DNA of 64,000 nucleotides, taken from Bradyrhizobium nanningense. Lineage in GTDB: Bacteria > Pseudomonadota > Alphaproteobacteria > Rhizobiales > Xanthobacteraceae. How positions within the stretch are numbered: the stretch's first letter is position 1; each line of letters opens with the position of its first letter. A program made the position numbers and the translations under genes. The notes beneath the pieces are model-generated. The model ran no database searches, was not told the DNA's origin, and saw only the letters and a program-made list of their open reading frames with translations. The stretch lies in the NCBI RefSeq assembly GCF_004114535.1, contig NZ_LBJC01000021.1, forward strand, positions 1 through 64,000, given 5' to 3'. Below are positions 25,619 through 35,170 of the stretch, piece by piece.

Positions 25619-27025
25619 TCACGGCCTACTTTCGCGCGCACCGAAGCCGATCACCGCTGCGCCCAGCAACAAGACCAGCGCGGAGATGACGAGCGACAGA
25701 TGCAATCCCGCCATGAAGGCGTCCTGCGCGGCCACGAGCGAGCCGAACAGCGCAACAACGCTACCGGTCTGCCGCGTCGCGTTCAGGACGCCTGCCGCGA
25801 TGCCGGAGCGCGCTCTTTCGACACTGCCCAGCAAGGTCGAGGTCAGCGGCGGAACCAGCAGCCCAAGTCCGCCGCAGATCGCGATCATCTGCGCGCAAAT
25901 CATCCAATAGCTTGTGTCCGGCGCGATCCACAGCAGACCGAGACAGCCGAGCGCCGACACGCAGGCCCCGACGACGATGGTCGGACACGCGCCGATGCGC
26001 TCGGCGAGGCGTGGCGCCAGCAGGTTGATCGGCAGCACCGCCCCCATCATCGGCACGAAGGCGAGCCCGGTCCACCACGCCGACAGCCCGTTGATCCGCT
26101 GGAAGTACAGGCTGAGCACGAAGATCAGGCCGTAGATCGCGATGTTGACGAGCAGGCCGACCAGCGAGGTCAGCGCGAACAGCCTGTGGCCAAACAGCGA
26201 CAACGGCAGCATCGGCTGCGCCGCGCGCCTCTCGCGCAAAATAAAGAGCGCAGCGAGAATTGCGGCGCCGACAAAGCCTGCGATCACGGCCGGATGTCCC
26301 CAGCCCAGCGCTCCGCCTTCGATAATGGCGCCGGCCAGCGCCCCCAGCGCGCCGATCGCGGCAAGCTGGCCGGGCAGATCGATCTCGCGCGAGCGCGCCC
26401 GCGTGGTCTCGCGGGCGTAGCGCCAGCTCAGCCACAAGCCGGCGAGCCCGATCGGCAGATTGACCAGAAAGATCGCGCGCCAGCCGACCAGCGTGATCAG
26501 CGCGCCGCCGACGAAGGGGCCAGCCGTGAGCGCAAGGCTCGCTCCGGCAGCCCAGACCGCAACGGCGCGGCCGCGCGCGCGGTCGTCCGCATAGGCATGA
26601 TTGAGCAGCGCGAGCGAATTCGGCACCAGAATCGCTGCCGCCAGCCCCTGGACCAGCCGCGCGCCGATCAGCACGGTCGCATTAGGCGACAGCGCGCAGG
26701 CGAGCGAGGCCGCGGTGAAGATGGCGAACCCCGCCATGAAGATACGCTTGGCGCCGATGCGGTCGCCGAGCGCGCCGGCCGTCAGGATGAAGGCGGCAAA
26801 CGCGATGGTGTAGGCGCTGACCACCCATTGCAACTCGGCGACGCCGCCGCCGAGCGTCCTGCCCATCGCATCGAGTGCGGTGTTGACGATGGTGACGTCG
26901 AGCTGCACCACGCCATAGCCGAGGCTCATTGCGGCCAGCGTGAGAGAGGTTGCAAGAGACGACGAGGTGCGCGACGTGCCGGCCCTGCCGTCGAGAGTTT
27001 CATATCTGATGGTGCTCGCTCGCAT
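25619..27025 (-). CDS. MFS drug exporter, 14-helix (DHA2/EmrB-QacA) type
   Basis: The product has 468 residues with about 13-14 membrane helices. Family features visible are LDVTIVNTALDAMGR (helix 1 motif of DHA2 exporters), GALGDRIGAKRIFMAGFAI (MFS motif A) and ARLVQGLAAAILVPNSLALL (motif B). Such proton-driven antiporters expel hydrophobic toxic compounds. The start at 27025 has GAGG nearby; an in-frame ATG at 27118 would add 31 unlikely residues. No adjacent regulator is seen. Confidence 0.87.
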   Translation of the reverse strand: MRASTIRYETLDGRAGTSRTSSSLATSLTLAAMSLGYGVVQLDVTIVNTALDAMGRTLGGGVAELQWVVSAYTIAFAAFILTAGALGDRIGAKRIFMAGFAIFTAASLACALSPNATVLIGARLVQGLAAAILVPNSLALLNHAYADDRARGRAVAVWAAGASLALTAGPFVGGALITLVGWRAIFLVNLPIGLAGLWLSWRYARETTRARSREIDLPGQLAAIGALGALAGAIIEGGALGWGHPAVIAGFVGAAILAALFILRERRAAQPMLPLSLFGHRLFALTSLVGLLVNIAIYGLIFVLSLYFQRINGLSAWWTGLAFVPMMGAVLPINLLAPRLAERIGACPTIVVGACVSALGCLGLLWIAPDTSYWMICAQMIAICGGLGLLVPPLTSTLLGSVERARSGIAAGVLNATRQTGSVVALFGSLVAAQDAFMAGLHLSLVISALVLLLGAAVIGFGARESRP

Positions 27026-27120
27026 GCTGCCACCTCGGTTGCAGCCCCGTGCGAAACATACGCTCTCACCGCCACGCCATGTTTCGATAACGACCGAATG
27101 ATGACGCAAGGCATGCAAGC

Positions 27121-27143
27121 GCCGCGCGGAGTGACCGCGCGGC
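27121..27143 (-). terminator. Hairpin after the ferritin-like gene
   Basis: A perfect 9-bp stem (GCCGCGCGG / CCGCGCGGC) with a 5-base loop lies 23 bases past the ferritin-like stop. There is no T-run, so it may be only a stabilising hairpin. Confidence 0.4.
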
Positions 27144-27165
27144 GCCCTGCCGGTTCAGCTTGCGC

Positions 27166-27672
27166 TTAGCTCGCCGCGCGCAGGTTCACCTTGCTCTCGG
27201 CGAGGGTCGTTAGCTTCTTGTCGGTCGCCTTTTCCTCCTCGAGCGTCTTGGCCAGCACGGCGGCGCAGTCGTTGCGGCCGAGTTGCTTGGCCCAGGCGAT
27301 CAGGCTGCCATAACGGACGATCTCGTAATGTTCGGCGGCCTGCGCCGCGTTGATCAGCGCGGCATCGAGCACCGCCTTGTCGGCGACCTCGCCGGCGGTC
27401 TCGTCGGCTTCCTCGATGATGCCGTCGATCGCCGGGCAGTCGACCGCCTTCACGGCAACGCCGTGCATCTTGAACACTTCCTCGAGCCGCGTGACGTGCT
27501 GCTTGGTTTCCTGAAGGTGCGTCAAAAAGCCCTGTTTCAGCTGCGGATCAGTGGCCTTGCTTGCCATCTTCGGAAGCGCCTTGGTCAGCTGCTGCTCGGC
27601 GTAATAGATGTCCTGGAGCTGGTGCACGAACAGGTCGTTCATGGTCTTGATGTCTTTTGTGAACAGTCCCAT
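27166..27672 (-). CDS. Ferritin-like DUF892 (YciE/YciF) stress protein
   Basis: The product has 168 residues, mostly helical: HQLQDIYYAEQQLTKALPKM, THLQETKQHVTRLEEVFKM and QAAEHYEIVRYGSLIAWAKQ. The Glu and His residues in these helices match the di-iron positions of ferritin-like proteins. YciE/YciF proteins are general-stress proteins. The start at 27672 has AGAGGA upstream. A clear EcfG-type promoter lies 92-116 bases upstream, so it is probably part of the PhyR-EcfG regulon. Confidence 0.88.
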   Translation of the reverse strand: MGLFTKDIKTMNDLFVHQLQDIYYAEQQLTKALPKMASKATDPQLKQGFLTHLQETKQHVTRLEEVFKMHGVAVKAVDCPAIDGIIEEADETAGEVADKAVLDAALINAAQAAEHYEIVRYGSLIAWAKQLGRNDCAAVLAKTLEEEKATDKKLTTLAESKVNLRAAS

Positions 27673-27763
27673 CGTTCCGTCCTCTTTCGGTTTCTGGAAC
27701 ACGAAGGCAGCGGCTTGCACGAAAAGCCGCTTATTCCGCCATGTTCGGTTGCTGATGGGGCCC

Positions 27764-27788
27764 AACGAGCGCACGGCATCGACGTTCC
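27764..27788 (-). promoter_or_regulatory. EcfG-type general stress promoter
   Basis: On the minus strand GGAAC (27788-27784), 16 bases, then CGTT (27767-27764) exactly matches the alphaproteobacterial EcfG consensus. It would start transcription about 85 bases ahead of the ferritin-like gene. Confidence 0.65.
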
Positions 27789-28099
27789 AAAAAGACCCGT
27801 ACGACTTGCGCTGGAACAATGCGGACGGCGTCGGGATCCGAAATCATGGGCACATATGAACACACGAGCCGGGCCGGTTTCACGACTCATATGCTTAACG
27901 CGCCTCCGATGTGAACCGCGTATGACAAAAGTGGCCGGTCCGACGCAGAACCTATTGTTGTCAAGGGCTGCACAAGCCGCTGTTTTTGCCTTAAATGAGC
28001 TGGATCATGCCTAGCGATCGATGCCTGCCTTTGGCCATGATTGGTACCCGACTGGCCAATGCCTGGCTCGGTCGGTCTTGCCCCCCGCCGGGAGGATGA
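27789..28099. other. Intergenic stretch
   Basis: I see no gene or RNA gene here. It separates the stress promoter from the UPF0104-type membrane protein gene, whose ribosome-binding site (GGGAGG) is at about 28090. Confidence 0.5.
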
Positions 28100-29182
28100 A
28101 TGTACGGACTGCTGACCGCGTTGAAGCGCGGCTTCAAGAGATGGATCGGCTGGCGACGCCTCGGCATTGCCGCGAGCGTCTTCATCATCGCCTTCGCGAT
28201 CACCACGCTGGTGCGGACCCTCAAGGGCATCGATACCGGGGTCATCCTGACCGCGCTAACCGAGATTCCCCGCGGGAGCATCGGGATGGCGGCGATCTGC
28301 GTCCTCTTCGCGTTCTGTACGCTGACCTTCTACGATTTTTTTGCACTGCGAACGATCGGCAAGAAGCAGGTGCCCTATCGCATCGCGGCGCTCTCCAGCT
28401 TCACGTCCTATTCGATCGGCCACAACATCGGCGCCACCGTGTTCACCGGCGGCGCGATCCGCTTCCGGATCTATTCGGACTACGGGCTGAACGCAATCGA
28501 CGTCGCCAAGATCTGCTTCCTGTCGGGCCTGACCTTCTGGCTCGGTAACATCTTCGTGCTCTCGATCGGCATGGCCATCCATCCGGATGCCGCCTCCTCG
28601 ATGGATCAGCTCCCCTCGTCGATCAACCGGCTGATCGCACTCGGCGGCCTCGCCTCGATCGGCGCGTATCTGGTGTGGCTCTGCCTGGGCGAAAAGCGAC
28701 GCGAGCTTGGCCAGAAGGGCTGGAAGGTGGTGCTACCGTCGGCGCCGCTGACACTGGTTCAAATCCTGATCGGGGTGGTTGATCTCGGCTTCTGCGCCAC
28801 GGCGATGTACCTCTTGATGCCGGCCAATCCGCCGATCGACTTCATGTCGCTTGCCGTGGTGTTCATCCTGGCGACGCTGCTCGGCTTCGCCAGTCATGCC
28901 CCCGGCTCGATCGGCGTGTTCGATGCCGCCATGCTGCTGGCGCTGCCCGAATTCGGCCGCGAGCAGCTTCTGGCGACGCTTCTGGTGTTCCGCATCCTCT
29001 ATTTTGTGATCCCGTTTGGCCTCGCCATCTCCATCATGGGCACGCGCGAGCTCTGGATGAACGTGGTCGAGCCCTGGCAGGAGCGGCGGCGGCTGGCAGA
29101 GGCGTGCGCGCAGGCCAATTTACCCAAGCAGGTGACGCCGATGGAGCGCGAGCGGTTGCTGCGGCAGGCCAATAAGCGCTGA
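28100..29182 (+). CDS. UPF0104 / lysyl-phosphatidylglycerol synthase-type flippase domain protein
   Basis: The product has 360 residues and about eight membrane helices. It matches the membrane part of MprF (LPG_synthase_TM): YSIGHNIGATVFTGGAIRFR, YSDYGLNAIDVAKICFLSGL and FASHAPGSIGVFDAAMLLAL. It lacks the cytosolic aminoacyl-transferase domain, so it may act as a lipid flippase or be a partial homologue. GGAGG precedes the ATG by 4-5 bases. The next gene, an SGNH hydrolase, follows by 86 bases on the same strand. Confidence 0.83.
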   Translation: MYGLLTALKRGFKRWIGWRRLGIAASVFIIAFAITTLVRTLKGIDTGVILTALTEIPRGSIGMAAICVLFAFCTLTFYDFFALRTIGKKQVPYRIAALSSFTSYSIGHNIGATVFTGGAIRFRIYSDYGLNAIDVAKICFLSGLTFWLGNIFVLSIGMAIHPDAASSMDQLPSSINRLIALGGLASIGAYLVWLCLGEKRRELGQKGWKVVLPSAPLTLVQILIGVVDLGFCATAMYLLMPANPPIDFMSLAVVFILATLLGFASHAPGSIGVFDAAMLLALPEFGREQLLATLLVFRILYFVIPFGLAISIMGTRELWMNVVEPWQERRRLAEACAQANLPKQVTPMERERLLRQANKR

Positions 29183-29268
29183 AACAGGCAGCCCGGACCA
29201 AAGGGTTGCGGACGGAAGAGCAATCCTCTCTTATTTCCGCCTCAACTTTGCCGTTGAAGACGCGGGCC

Positions 29269-31218
29269 ATGATCCCTGTATTCCTTCGTACCCTCTCCGC
29301 CGGCGCCCTGCTGCTGGCCGGGCTTTTGACCGTTTTGCCGGCCGAGCGCGCCGCCGCGCAGGACGCGGGCCTGCAGATCAGTTGGGAGGTGCGTAACCGC
29401 TTCCGGCTGTTCCGTGAGGAGCGCGACTTCCTGCTCCATGTCGAGAATGCGCGTAACCGCAGCATCCTGGCCGCAGAACAATCGCTCGAGCTCCAGAGCG
29501 AAGGCCGCGGCTGGGCTCGCAATATGGTCAACCGCCTCTGCATCGACCTTCAGGGCCGCGTCAACCAGCCCTGCACCCGCGACAACACCAAGGAAAATTA
29601 CCTCACCCCGATTGATCATCCCATCACCGTACGTCTCGTCGGCGCCGTGCCTGTCGGCGCCACCTGCGCCTGGTCGTTCGACGACGGCGACGGCCCGCAA
29701 CAATCGACCTTCGACTGCGCCGAGCCGATCAACTTGCGCGTCCGCTATGGCAAGCAGACGGTCGCGACCGTTGATGTCTCCTCCGGCTCCGATCCGACCC
29801 AGCGGGTCCAGACCGAGATCCAGGTCCGCGACATCTTCGTTGCCGGCCTCGGGGACAGCATCGCCTCGGGCGAGGGCAATCCGGACCGGCCGCTGGCACT
29901 GTCCGACGAAGGTTTCTGCTTCCGCTCCTATCTCGGTACCGCCGGCGCGCAGTACTACCGGCCGAGCCGCCACGGCTTCAAGGGCGGCCGCGCTTGCGAG
30001 GCGCCCGACACGCTCGCGAACTGGCAGCGCTACGGCGCGCTCTGGTTCAACTCGCCCTGCCACCGCTCGCTCTACAGCTACCAGACGCGGACCGCGCTCG
30101 CGCTTGCGGTCCGCTACACCCACATCGCGGTGACCTATCTGCCGCTCGCCTGCACCGGCGCCAGCATCGGCGACGGGCTGCTCGGCTCGCAGCGCGCCCG
30201 CGAATGCCCCCCCGGCAAGACCGGCGTCTGCAACACCAGTGTGACCGCCCAGGTCGCCGAGTTGCGCGAGGCCCTTACCGCGGCGAAGAAGCGCCAGCCC
30301 GACCGCACGCTCGACCTCGTGCTGCTCTCGGTCGGCGCCAACGACGTCTATTTCTCCGGCCTCGTCGCCGACGTGATCGTCGACACCGCGACCGAGCGGG
30401 CGCTGTTCCGCCGCTCCGGCGTGATGGCGAGCGTCGATGATTCCCGCGATGCGCTGGCCCGCGAGCTGCCGCAGAACTTCGTCAAGCTGCGCGAGGCACT
30501 GAAGCCGCTGGTCGGCGGCGACCTCTCGCACGTCGTCTATGTCTCCTACGCCAATCCCGCGCTCGCCGATGGCGGCGTGCCCTGCCGTGGCGGCCGCGCC
30601 GGGTTCGACATCCATCCGGCCTTCAATGCCGACCCGCAGCGGCTTGCCCGCGTCTCGACCTTCGTCGACACCGAGTTCTTGCCGCAGCTGAAGGGGCTCG
30701 CCACCTGCACCCGCGGCGCGCTGTGCCGTGATCCCGAAGCCGACCGCATGACCTTCGTCGATGCGCACCAGGCCGCGTTTGCCGATCACGGCTTCTGCGC
30801 GCATTCCGGCAACGATCCAGAATTCGACCGCAGCTGCTTTGCCGAGAATGGCCAGAGCTTCAATCCTGATATCGTGAGCGCAGCGAGCCAGCCGATGCTG
30901 TGCGGCCGCGGCGCCTCGGAATATCGCGCCTACCTGCCCCGCGGGCGCTGGATCCGCGACGCCAATGACAGCTATTTTTCCGCGATGACCTATCCGCAAG
31001 GGCTACCGGCGGCGAGCCAGCCGACCGACATCCACGACGCGACCTGGGGCGTGCTCTCCGCCGTCTATGGCGGCGCGGTGCATCCGAGCGCGGAGGGCCA
31101 TGCCGCGATGGCGGATGCCGCACTGCCGGCCGCGAGCGCGGTGCTCGGGCTGGACGCCGTACCGCCGGGCGTGACGCGGGGACTGCTGCCGCAGCTGTTG
31201 CCAAGCGCGCAGCAGTAG
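29269..31218 (+). CDS. Large exported SGNH/GDSL hydrolase
   Basis: The product has 649 residues. Residues 1-31 are a signal peptide ending AAAQ. Residues 32-185 are an N-terminal beta-rich region containing PKD-like CAWSFDDGDG. The hydrolase core begins with GLGDSIASGEGNPD (nucleophile Ser198) and has the block III-like SVGANDVYF; the C-terminal histidine is in GGAVHPSAEGHAAM. It has many cysteines, suggesting disulfides outside the cytoplasm. SGNH enzymes cleave esters of lipids or polysaccharides; the substrate is unknown. Start at 29269 is chosen because the signal peptide begins there. Confidence 0.8.
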   Translation: MIPVFLRTLSAGALLLAGLLTVLPAERAAAQDAGLQISWEVRNRFRLFREERDFLLHVENARNRSILAAEQSLELQSEGRGWARNMVNRLCIDLQGRVNQPCTRDNTKENYLTPIDHPITVRLVGAVPVGATCAWSFDDGDGPQQSTFDCAEPINLRVRYGKQTVATVDVSSGSDPTQRVQTEIQVRDIFVAGLGDSIASGEGNPDRPLALSDEGFCFRSYLGTAGAQYYRPSRHGFKGGRACEAPDTLANWQRYGALWFNSPCHRSLYSYQTRTALALAVRYTHIAVTYLPLACTGASIGDGLLGSQRARECPPGKTGVCNTSVTAQVAELREALTAAKKRQPDRTLDLVLLSVGANDVYFSGLVADVIVDTATERALFRRSGVMASVDDSRDALARELPQNFVKLREALKPLVGGDLSHVVYVSYANPALADGGVPCRGGRAGFDIHPAFNADPQRLARVSTFVDTEFLPQLKGLATCTRGALCRDPEADRMTFVDAHQAAFADHGFCAHSGNDPEFDRSCFAENGQSFNPDIVSAASQPMLCGRGASEYRAYLPRGRWIRDANDSYFSAMTYPQGLPAASQPTDIHDATWGVLSAVYGGAVHPSAEGHAAMADAALPAASAVLGLDAVPPGVTRGLLPQLLPSAQQ

Positions 31219-31242
31219 AAGCAAGCGCGAGCTCTCTCCTCG

Positions 31243-31361
31243 CGTCATTGCAAGGAGCGCTTGCGACGAAGCAATCCAGACTATTTCCGCAGATGGATTC
31301 CTGGATTGCTTCCGCCTTCGCCGAAGGCTTCGGCGGACAAGTCGCTGCGCTCGCAATGACG
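31243..31361. repeat. Palindromic repeat (family 3), copy 1
   Basis: The element begins CGTCATTGCAAGGAGCGC and ends GCGCTCGCAATGACG. Inner arms GAAGCAATCCAG and CTGGATTGCTTC are complementary. Related copies are at 50361-50447 and 57306-57386. Confidence 0.7.
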
Positions 31362-31394
31362 AGCTTGGGTTCGCACTTTCCACACTCTCGCTGT

Positions 31395-31495
31395 CGTCGC
31401 CCGGCTTGACCGGGCGATCCAGTACTCCGTGGCAGCAGTGATTGAATCGAGATGCCGCGGCGTACTGGATTCCCCGCCTTCGCGGGGAATGACAG
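31395..31495. repeat. Intergenic repeat (family 4)
   Basis: CGATCCAGTA and TACTGGATTCCCCG face each other around a 50-base centre, with GCCCGGCTTGACCGGGC and CCCCGCCTTCGCGGGG hairpins at each side. It is non-coding and fills the gap before the glucarate permease gene. Confidence 0.5.
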
Positions 31496-31687
31496 CGGAG
31501 TGCGCGGCATTGTCTTGCGCATCACCATCGCTCGCACGATCTCGTCGCACCAGCATCGTTCCCCTCACCCGCCGTTCCATCAATCCAAAAACGGCATCGA
31601 TCGATACTGCCTTGAACTTGGACACTTCGCCGCGCTCGCCTCTAGGAGTCGCCTTGAGGAAATGTTCGAGTTTTAAGGAGGCGCCTG

Positions 31688-33040
31688 ATGAGCGCAGTGG
31701 TGTCCGCAGCGGACGTGAGGAGGTCTCGCGTCAGGCTGCTCATCGTGACCATGTTGTTCCTGGTCACGACAGTGAATTATGCCGACCGCGCCACGCTGTC
31801 GATCGCAGGTCCCGCGCTCTCCAAGGAGCTGCATCTCGATCCCGTCGCCATGGGCTGGATCTTCTCGGCGTTCGGCTGGTCCTATGTCGTGGCGCAGGTG
31901 CCGGGCGGCTGGCTGCTCGACCGCTACGGCTCGCGCCTCGTCTATGCTTTCAGCATCATCATCTGGTCGCTGTTCACGCTGATGCAGGGCTGGGTCGGCT
32001 TCCTCAGCGCCGGCGCTGCCGTCGTCGTGCTGTTCGCGCTCCGCCTCCTGGTCGGCATCGCGGAAGCACCGTCCTTTCCCGCCAATGCCCGCATCGTCGC
32101 GGCGTGGTTTCCGGGCAACGAGCGCGGCACTGCCTCGGCCTTCTTCAATTCGGGGCAGTATTTCGCGACCGTGATCTTCGCGCCGCTGATGGGCTGGATC
32201 GCGCACGCTTACGGCTGGCGCTTCGTGTTCTTCGTGATGGGTGCGCTCGGCATCGTCATGGGCTTCGTCTGGCTCAAGACCATCTACGGCCCGAAGGAGC
32301 ATCCTTCGATCAACGAGGCCGAGTTCGATTACATCAGGGAAGGCGGCGCGCTGGTCGATCTCGACGCGCCCAAGAACGATCTGCCGCGCGCGCGTGCGGC
32401 CGAGGCCGGCTCCGGATGGGACCACATCCGCCAGCTGCTCTCCAACCGCATGATGCTCGGCGTCTATCTCGGCCAGTACTGCATCAACACGCTGACCTAT
32501 TTCTTCCTGACCTGGTTCCCGGTCTATCTCGTCAAGGAGCGCGGCCTGTCGATCCTGCAAGCCGGCTTCGTCGCAACGCTGCCGGCGCTGTGCGGCTTCA
32601 TCGGCGGCGTGCTCGGCGGCATCATCTCGGACGCGATCCTGCGCAGGACCGGCTCGCTGACCATGGCGCGCAAGATCCCGATCGTCGGCGGCATGCTGCT
32701 GTCGATGTCGATCATCGCCTGCAACTATGTCGACGGACAGGCGCTGGTGGTCGGCTTCATGGCGCTCGCCTTCTTCGGCAAGGGCATCGGTGCGCTCGGC
32801 TGGGCGGTGGTCTCCGACACCTCGCCGAAGGAGGCCGGCGGCGTCTCCGGCGGCCTGTTCAACACCTTCGGCAACCTCTCCTCGATCACCACCCCGATCG
32901 TGATCGGCTACATCCTGGCCGCGAGCGGCTCGTTCAACGGCGCGCTGCTGTTCGTCGGCCTCAACGCGCTGGTGGCGGCGTTCGCCTACCTAGTCATCGT
33001 CGGCAAGATCGAGCGGGTGACGCTCAAACGTTCCTCCTGA
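31688..33040 (+). CDS. gudP: D-glucarate/galactarate:H+ symporter, MFS anion-cation symporter family
   Basis: The product has 450 residues and 12 membrane helices. Features of the ACS family are NYADRATLSIAGPAL, GGWLLDRYGSRLVY (motif A) and LLVGIAEAPSFPANARIV. It is the likely importer of hexarates: the following genes encode both dehydratases and the lower pathway. AAGGAGG precedes the ATG. A terminator follows at 33073, separating it from the LysR gene. Confidence 0.8.
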   Translation: MSAVVSAADVRRSRVRLLIVTMLFLVTTVNYADRATLSIAGPALSKELHLDPVAMGWIFSAFGWSYVVAQVPGGWLLDRYGSRLVYAFSIIIWSLFTLMQGWVGFLSAGAAVVVLFALRLLVGIAEAPSFPANARIVAAWFPGNERGTASAFFNSGQYFATVIFAPLMGWIAHAYGWRFVFFVMGALGIVMGFVWLKTIYGPKEHPSINEAEFDYIREGGALVDLDAPKNDLPRARAAEAGSGWDHIRQLLSNRMMLGVYLGQYCINTLTYFFLTWFPVYLVKERGLSILQAGFVATLPALCGFIGGVLGGIISDAILRRTGSLTMARKIPIVGGMLLSMSIIACNYVDGQALVVGFMALAFFGKGIGALGWAVVSDTSPKEAGGVSGGLFNTFGNLSSITTPIVIGYILAASGSFNGALLFVGLNALVAAFAYLVIVGKIERVTLKRSS

Positions 33041-33072
33041 GCGCTCCCATGGGAGCTTGACCAGGCAACTCA

Positions 33073-33105
33073 ACGGCGGCCCTCAAAAGCCGCCGTCTTT
33101 GTTTT
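33073..33105 (+). terminator. Terminator after the glucarate permease gene
   Basis: An 8-bp stem (ACGGCGGC / GCCGCCGT, 33073-33080 and 33089-33096) with an 8-base loop is followed by CTTTGTTTT. Confidence 0.7.
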
Positions 33106-33164
33106 GGGGGTGATCGATGCTAGAAGTGCCGGGGAAACGCCTTATTCATCTAAGGCATGTATCG

Positions 33165-34070
33165 ATGTTCGACCTCAACCAGCTCCGCTGTTTCGTCACG
33201 GTGGCGGAGGAATTGCATTTCGGCCGCGCCGCCGCGCGGCTGAACATGACTCAGCCGCCGTTGTCCCGGCAGATCCAGGTGCTCGAGCACATCATCGATG
33301 CGCCGCTCTTGGAACGCACCAGCCGCTCGGTCCGCCTCACCCCGGCCGGGCGCAGCTTCCTGCCCGAGGCGCGTCGCATCCTCAAGCTTGCGGAAAGCGC
33401 CTCGCAAGTCGCCCGCCGCATCGCGCTCGGCAAGATCGGCTCGTTGAAGATCGGCTTCACGGCAGCCGCCGCTTACGGCTTCCTGCCCGAGCTCGTCGCC
33501 GCCTGCCGCGCCAAGCTGCCCGAGGTCGATTTCTCGCTGAAGGAGATGGTGTCGGGCGACCAGTTCGAGGCGCTCACCTCGGGCCAGATCGACGCCGGCC
33601 TGCTGCGGCCGCCGATCGCGCGGCCCGAGCTCGCCAGCCGCCGCGTCGTCGCCGAGCCCCTGCTCGCCGCGATCCCGAAGAAGCACCCGCTGGCGAATGT
33701 CGACAGCATCACCATCAAGGATTTCGACGACCAGCCCTTCGTGATGTACTCGCCCTATGAGAGCCGCTACTTTCACGATCTGCTGGTGGCGCAATTCACC
33801 CGCGCCGACGTGCTGCCGCGCTATGTCCAGCATCTCAGCCAGATCCACTCGATCCTGGCGATGGTCCGCGCCGGCCTCGGCCTTGCCATCGTGCCGGCCG
33901 CGGCTGCGGGCCTGAAGATCTCCGACGTGCGGTTGCGGCCGCTGAAGCTGAGGGGCCGCGTGCCGGTCGAGCTGTTCATGGTCTGGCGCCGCGACGACGA
34001 GAATCCGCTGCTCTCGGCGCTGGTCAAAATCGCCGGTGAATTGTCCTCCGCGGAGGTGGCGGAGGATTGA
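33165..34070 (+). CDS. LysR-family transcriptional regulator
   Basis: The product has 301 residues. Residues 1-60 are the LysR helix-turn-helix (FDLNQLRCFVTVAEELHFGR, then AARLNMTQPPLSRQIQVLE). The rest is the two-lobed effector domain, with features of the aromatic/CatR subgroup (SLKIGFTAAAAYGFLPEL). It lies between the hexarate permease and the dehydratase genes, all in one direction, and is the obvious candidate activator with a hexarate or keto-acid effector. Start at 33165 has AAGG eight or so bases upstream. Confidence 0.88.
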   Translation: MFDLNQLRCFVTVAEELHFGRAAARLNMTQPPLSRQIQVLEHIIDAPLLERTSRSVRLTPAGRSFLPEARRILKLAESASQVARRIALGKIGSLKIGFTAAAAYGFLPELVAACRAKLPEVDFSLKEMVSGDQFEALTSGQIDAGLLRPPIARPELASRRVVAEPLLAAIPKKHPLANVDSITIKDFDDQPFVMYSPYESRYFHDLLVAQFTRADVLPRYVQHLSQIHSILAMVRAGLGLAIVPAAAAGLKISDVRLRPLKLRGRVPVELFMVWRRDDENPLLSALVKIAGELSSAEVAED

Positions 34071-34201
34071 TGCTCAATCCGCATCGGTCGATATAGGCTT
34101 TGGCTTGGACCCGCATCGAACGGTCTCTTAAACCACGGCGCATGGACGCGCAGGCCGAAAGGCCAGCGTCCTCCACAACACGCACCAAGGGAACAGCGCC
34201 C

Positions 34202-35146
34202 GTGAGCAAGATGACCCCACAGGAGATGGCCAAGAAGATCGGATCCGGCCTTCTGTCCTTTCCCGTCACGCCGTTTAAGGCTGACTATTCCTTCGACGAG
34301 GCTACTTACCGCGCCAACATGGACTGGCTGTGCGGCTACGACGTCGCCGGCCTGTTCGCTGCCGGCGGCACCGGCGAGTTCTTCTCGCTGACGCCGACCG
34401 AGGTTCCGCAAGTCGTGAAGGTTGCCGTCGAGGAGACCAAGGGCCGCGTGCCGGTGCTCGCCGGCACCGGTTACGGCACGGCCATTGCCCGCGAGATCGC
34501 GATCGGTGCGGAAAAGGCCGGCGCCGACGGCCTGTTGCTGCTGCCGCCCTATCTCACCCATTCCGAGCAGGACGGCCTTGCCGCCCATGTCGAGGCGGTC
34601 TGCGCCGCCGTGAAGATCGGCGTCATCGTCTACAACCGCGACAACGCCATCCTCCAGCCCGATACGCTCGCCCGCCTTGCCGAGCGCTGCCCGAACCTCT
34701 TCGGCTACAAGGATGGCATCGGCGACATCGAGCTGATGACCCGCGTCTACACCAAGCTCGGCGACCGCCTCACCTATGTCGGCGGCCTGCCGACCGCGGA
34801 GACCTTCGCCCTGCCCTATCTCGACATGGGCGTGACGACCTATTCCTCCGCCGTGTTCAACTTCGTGCCGGAATTCGCTACCAATTTCTACGCGGCCGTG
34901 CGCAAGCGCGACCATGCGACGATCCAGGCCGGGCTGAAGGATTTCATCCTGCCGCTGATCGCGATCCGCAACCGCAAAAAGGGCTACGCGGTCTCGATCA
35001 TCAAGGCCGGCATGAAAGTGATCGGCCGCGATTCCGGCCCCGTCCGTCCTCCGCTCACCGACCTCACCGAGCAGGAGATCGCGGAGCTGACCGCGCTGGT
35101 GAAGCAGCTGCCCGCCATCCGATCGTCACAACAGGCTGCTGAATAA
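34202..35146 (+). CDS. kdgD: 5-dehydro-4-deoxyglucarate dehydratase
   Basis: The product has 314 residues of the DHDPS/NAL aldolase family. It converts 5-dehydro-4-deoxyglucarate to 2,5-dioxopentanoate with loss of CO2 and water. Visible are the GTGEFFSL motif, VIVYNRDN with catalytic Tyr144, and [11 protein letters not shown] with the Schiff-base Lys170. The GTG at 34202 is chosen for the AAGGGA upstream and family length; ATGs at 34211 and 34142 are alternatives. gudD follows 24 bases later. Confidence 0.88.
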   Translation: MSKMTPQEMAKKIGSGLLSFPVTPFKADYSFDEATYRANMDWLCGYDVAGLFAAGGTGEFFSLTPTEVPQVVKVAVEETKGRVPVLAGTGYGTAIAREIAIGAEKAGADGLLLLPPYLTHSEQDGLAAHVEAVCAAVKIGVIVYNRDNAILQPDTLARLAERCPNLFGYKDGIGDIELMTRVYTKLGDRLTYVGGLPTAETFALPYLDMGVTTYSSAVFNFVPEFATNFYAAVRKRDHATIQAGLKDFILPLIAIRNRKKGYAVSIIKAGMKVIGRDSGPVRPPLTDLTEQEIAELTALVKQLPAIRSSQQAAE

Positions 35147-35170
35147 TAGACACAACAGGAGGAGCGTGCG

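Noticed and set aside
25334..27169. A 611-codon frame antisense to the MFS exporter
   Set aside because: Arg/Gln-rich, no domain; the minus strand encodes a clear 14-helix transporter.
27709..27731. Hairpin AGCGGCTT/AAGCCGCT in the leader of the ferritin-like gene
   Set aside because: Eight base pairs without a T-run or conservation evidence; it may be chance in high-GC DNA.
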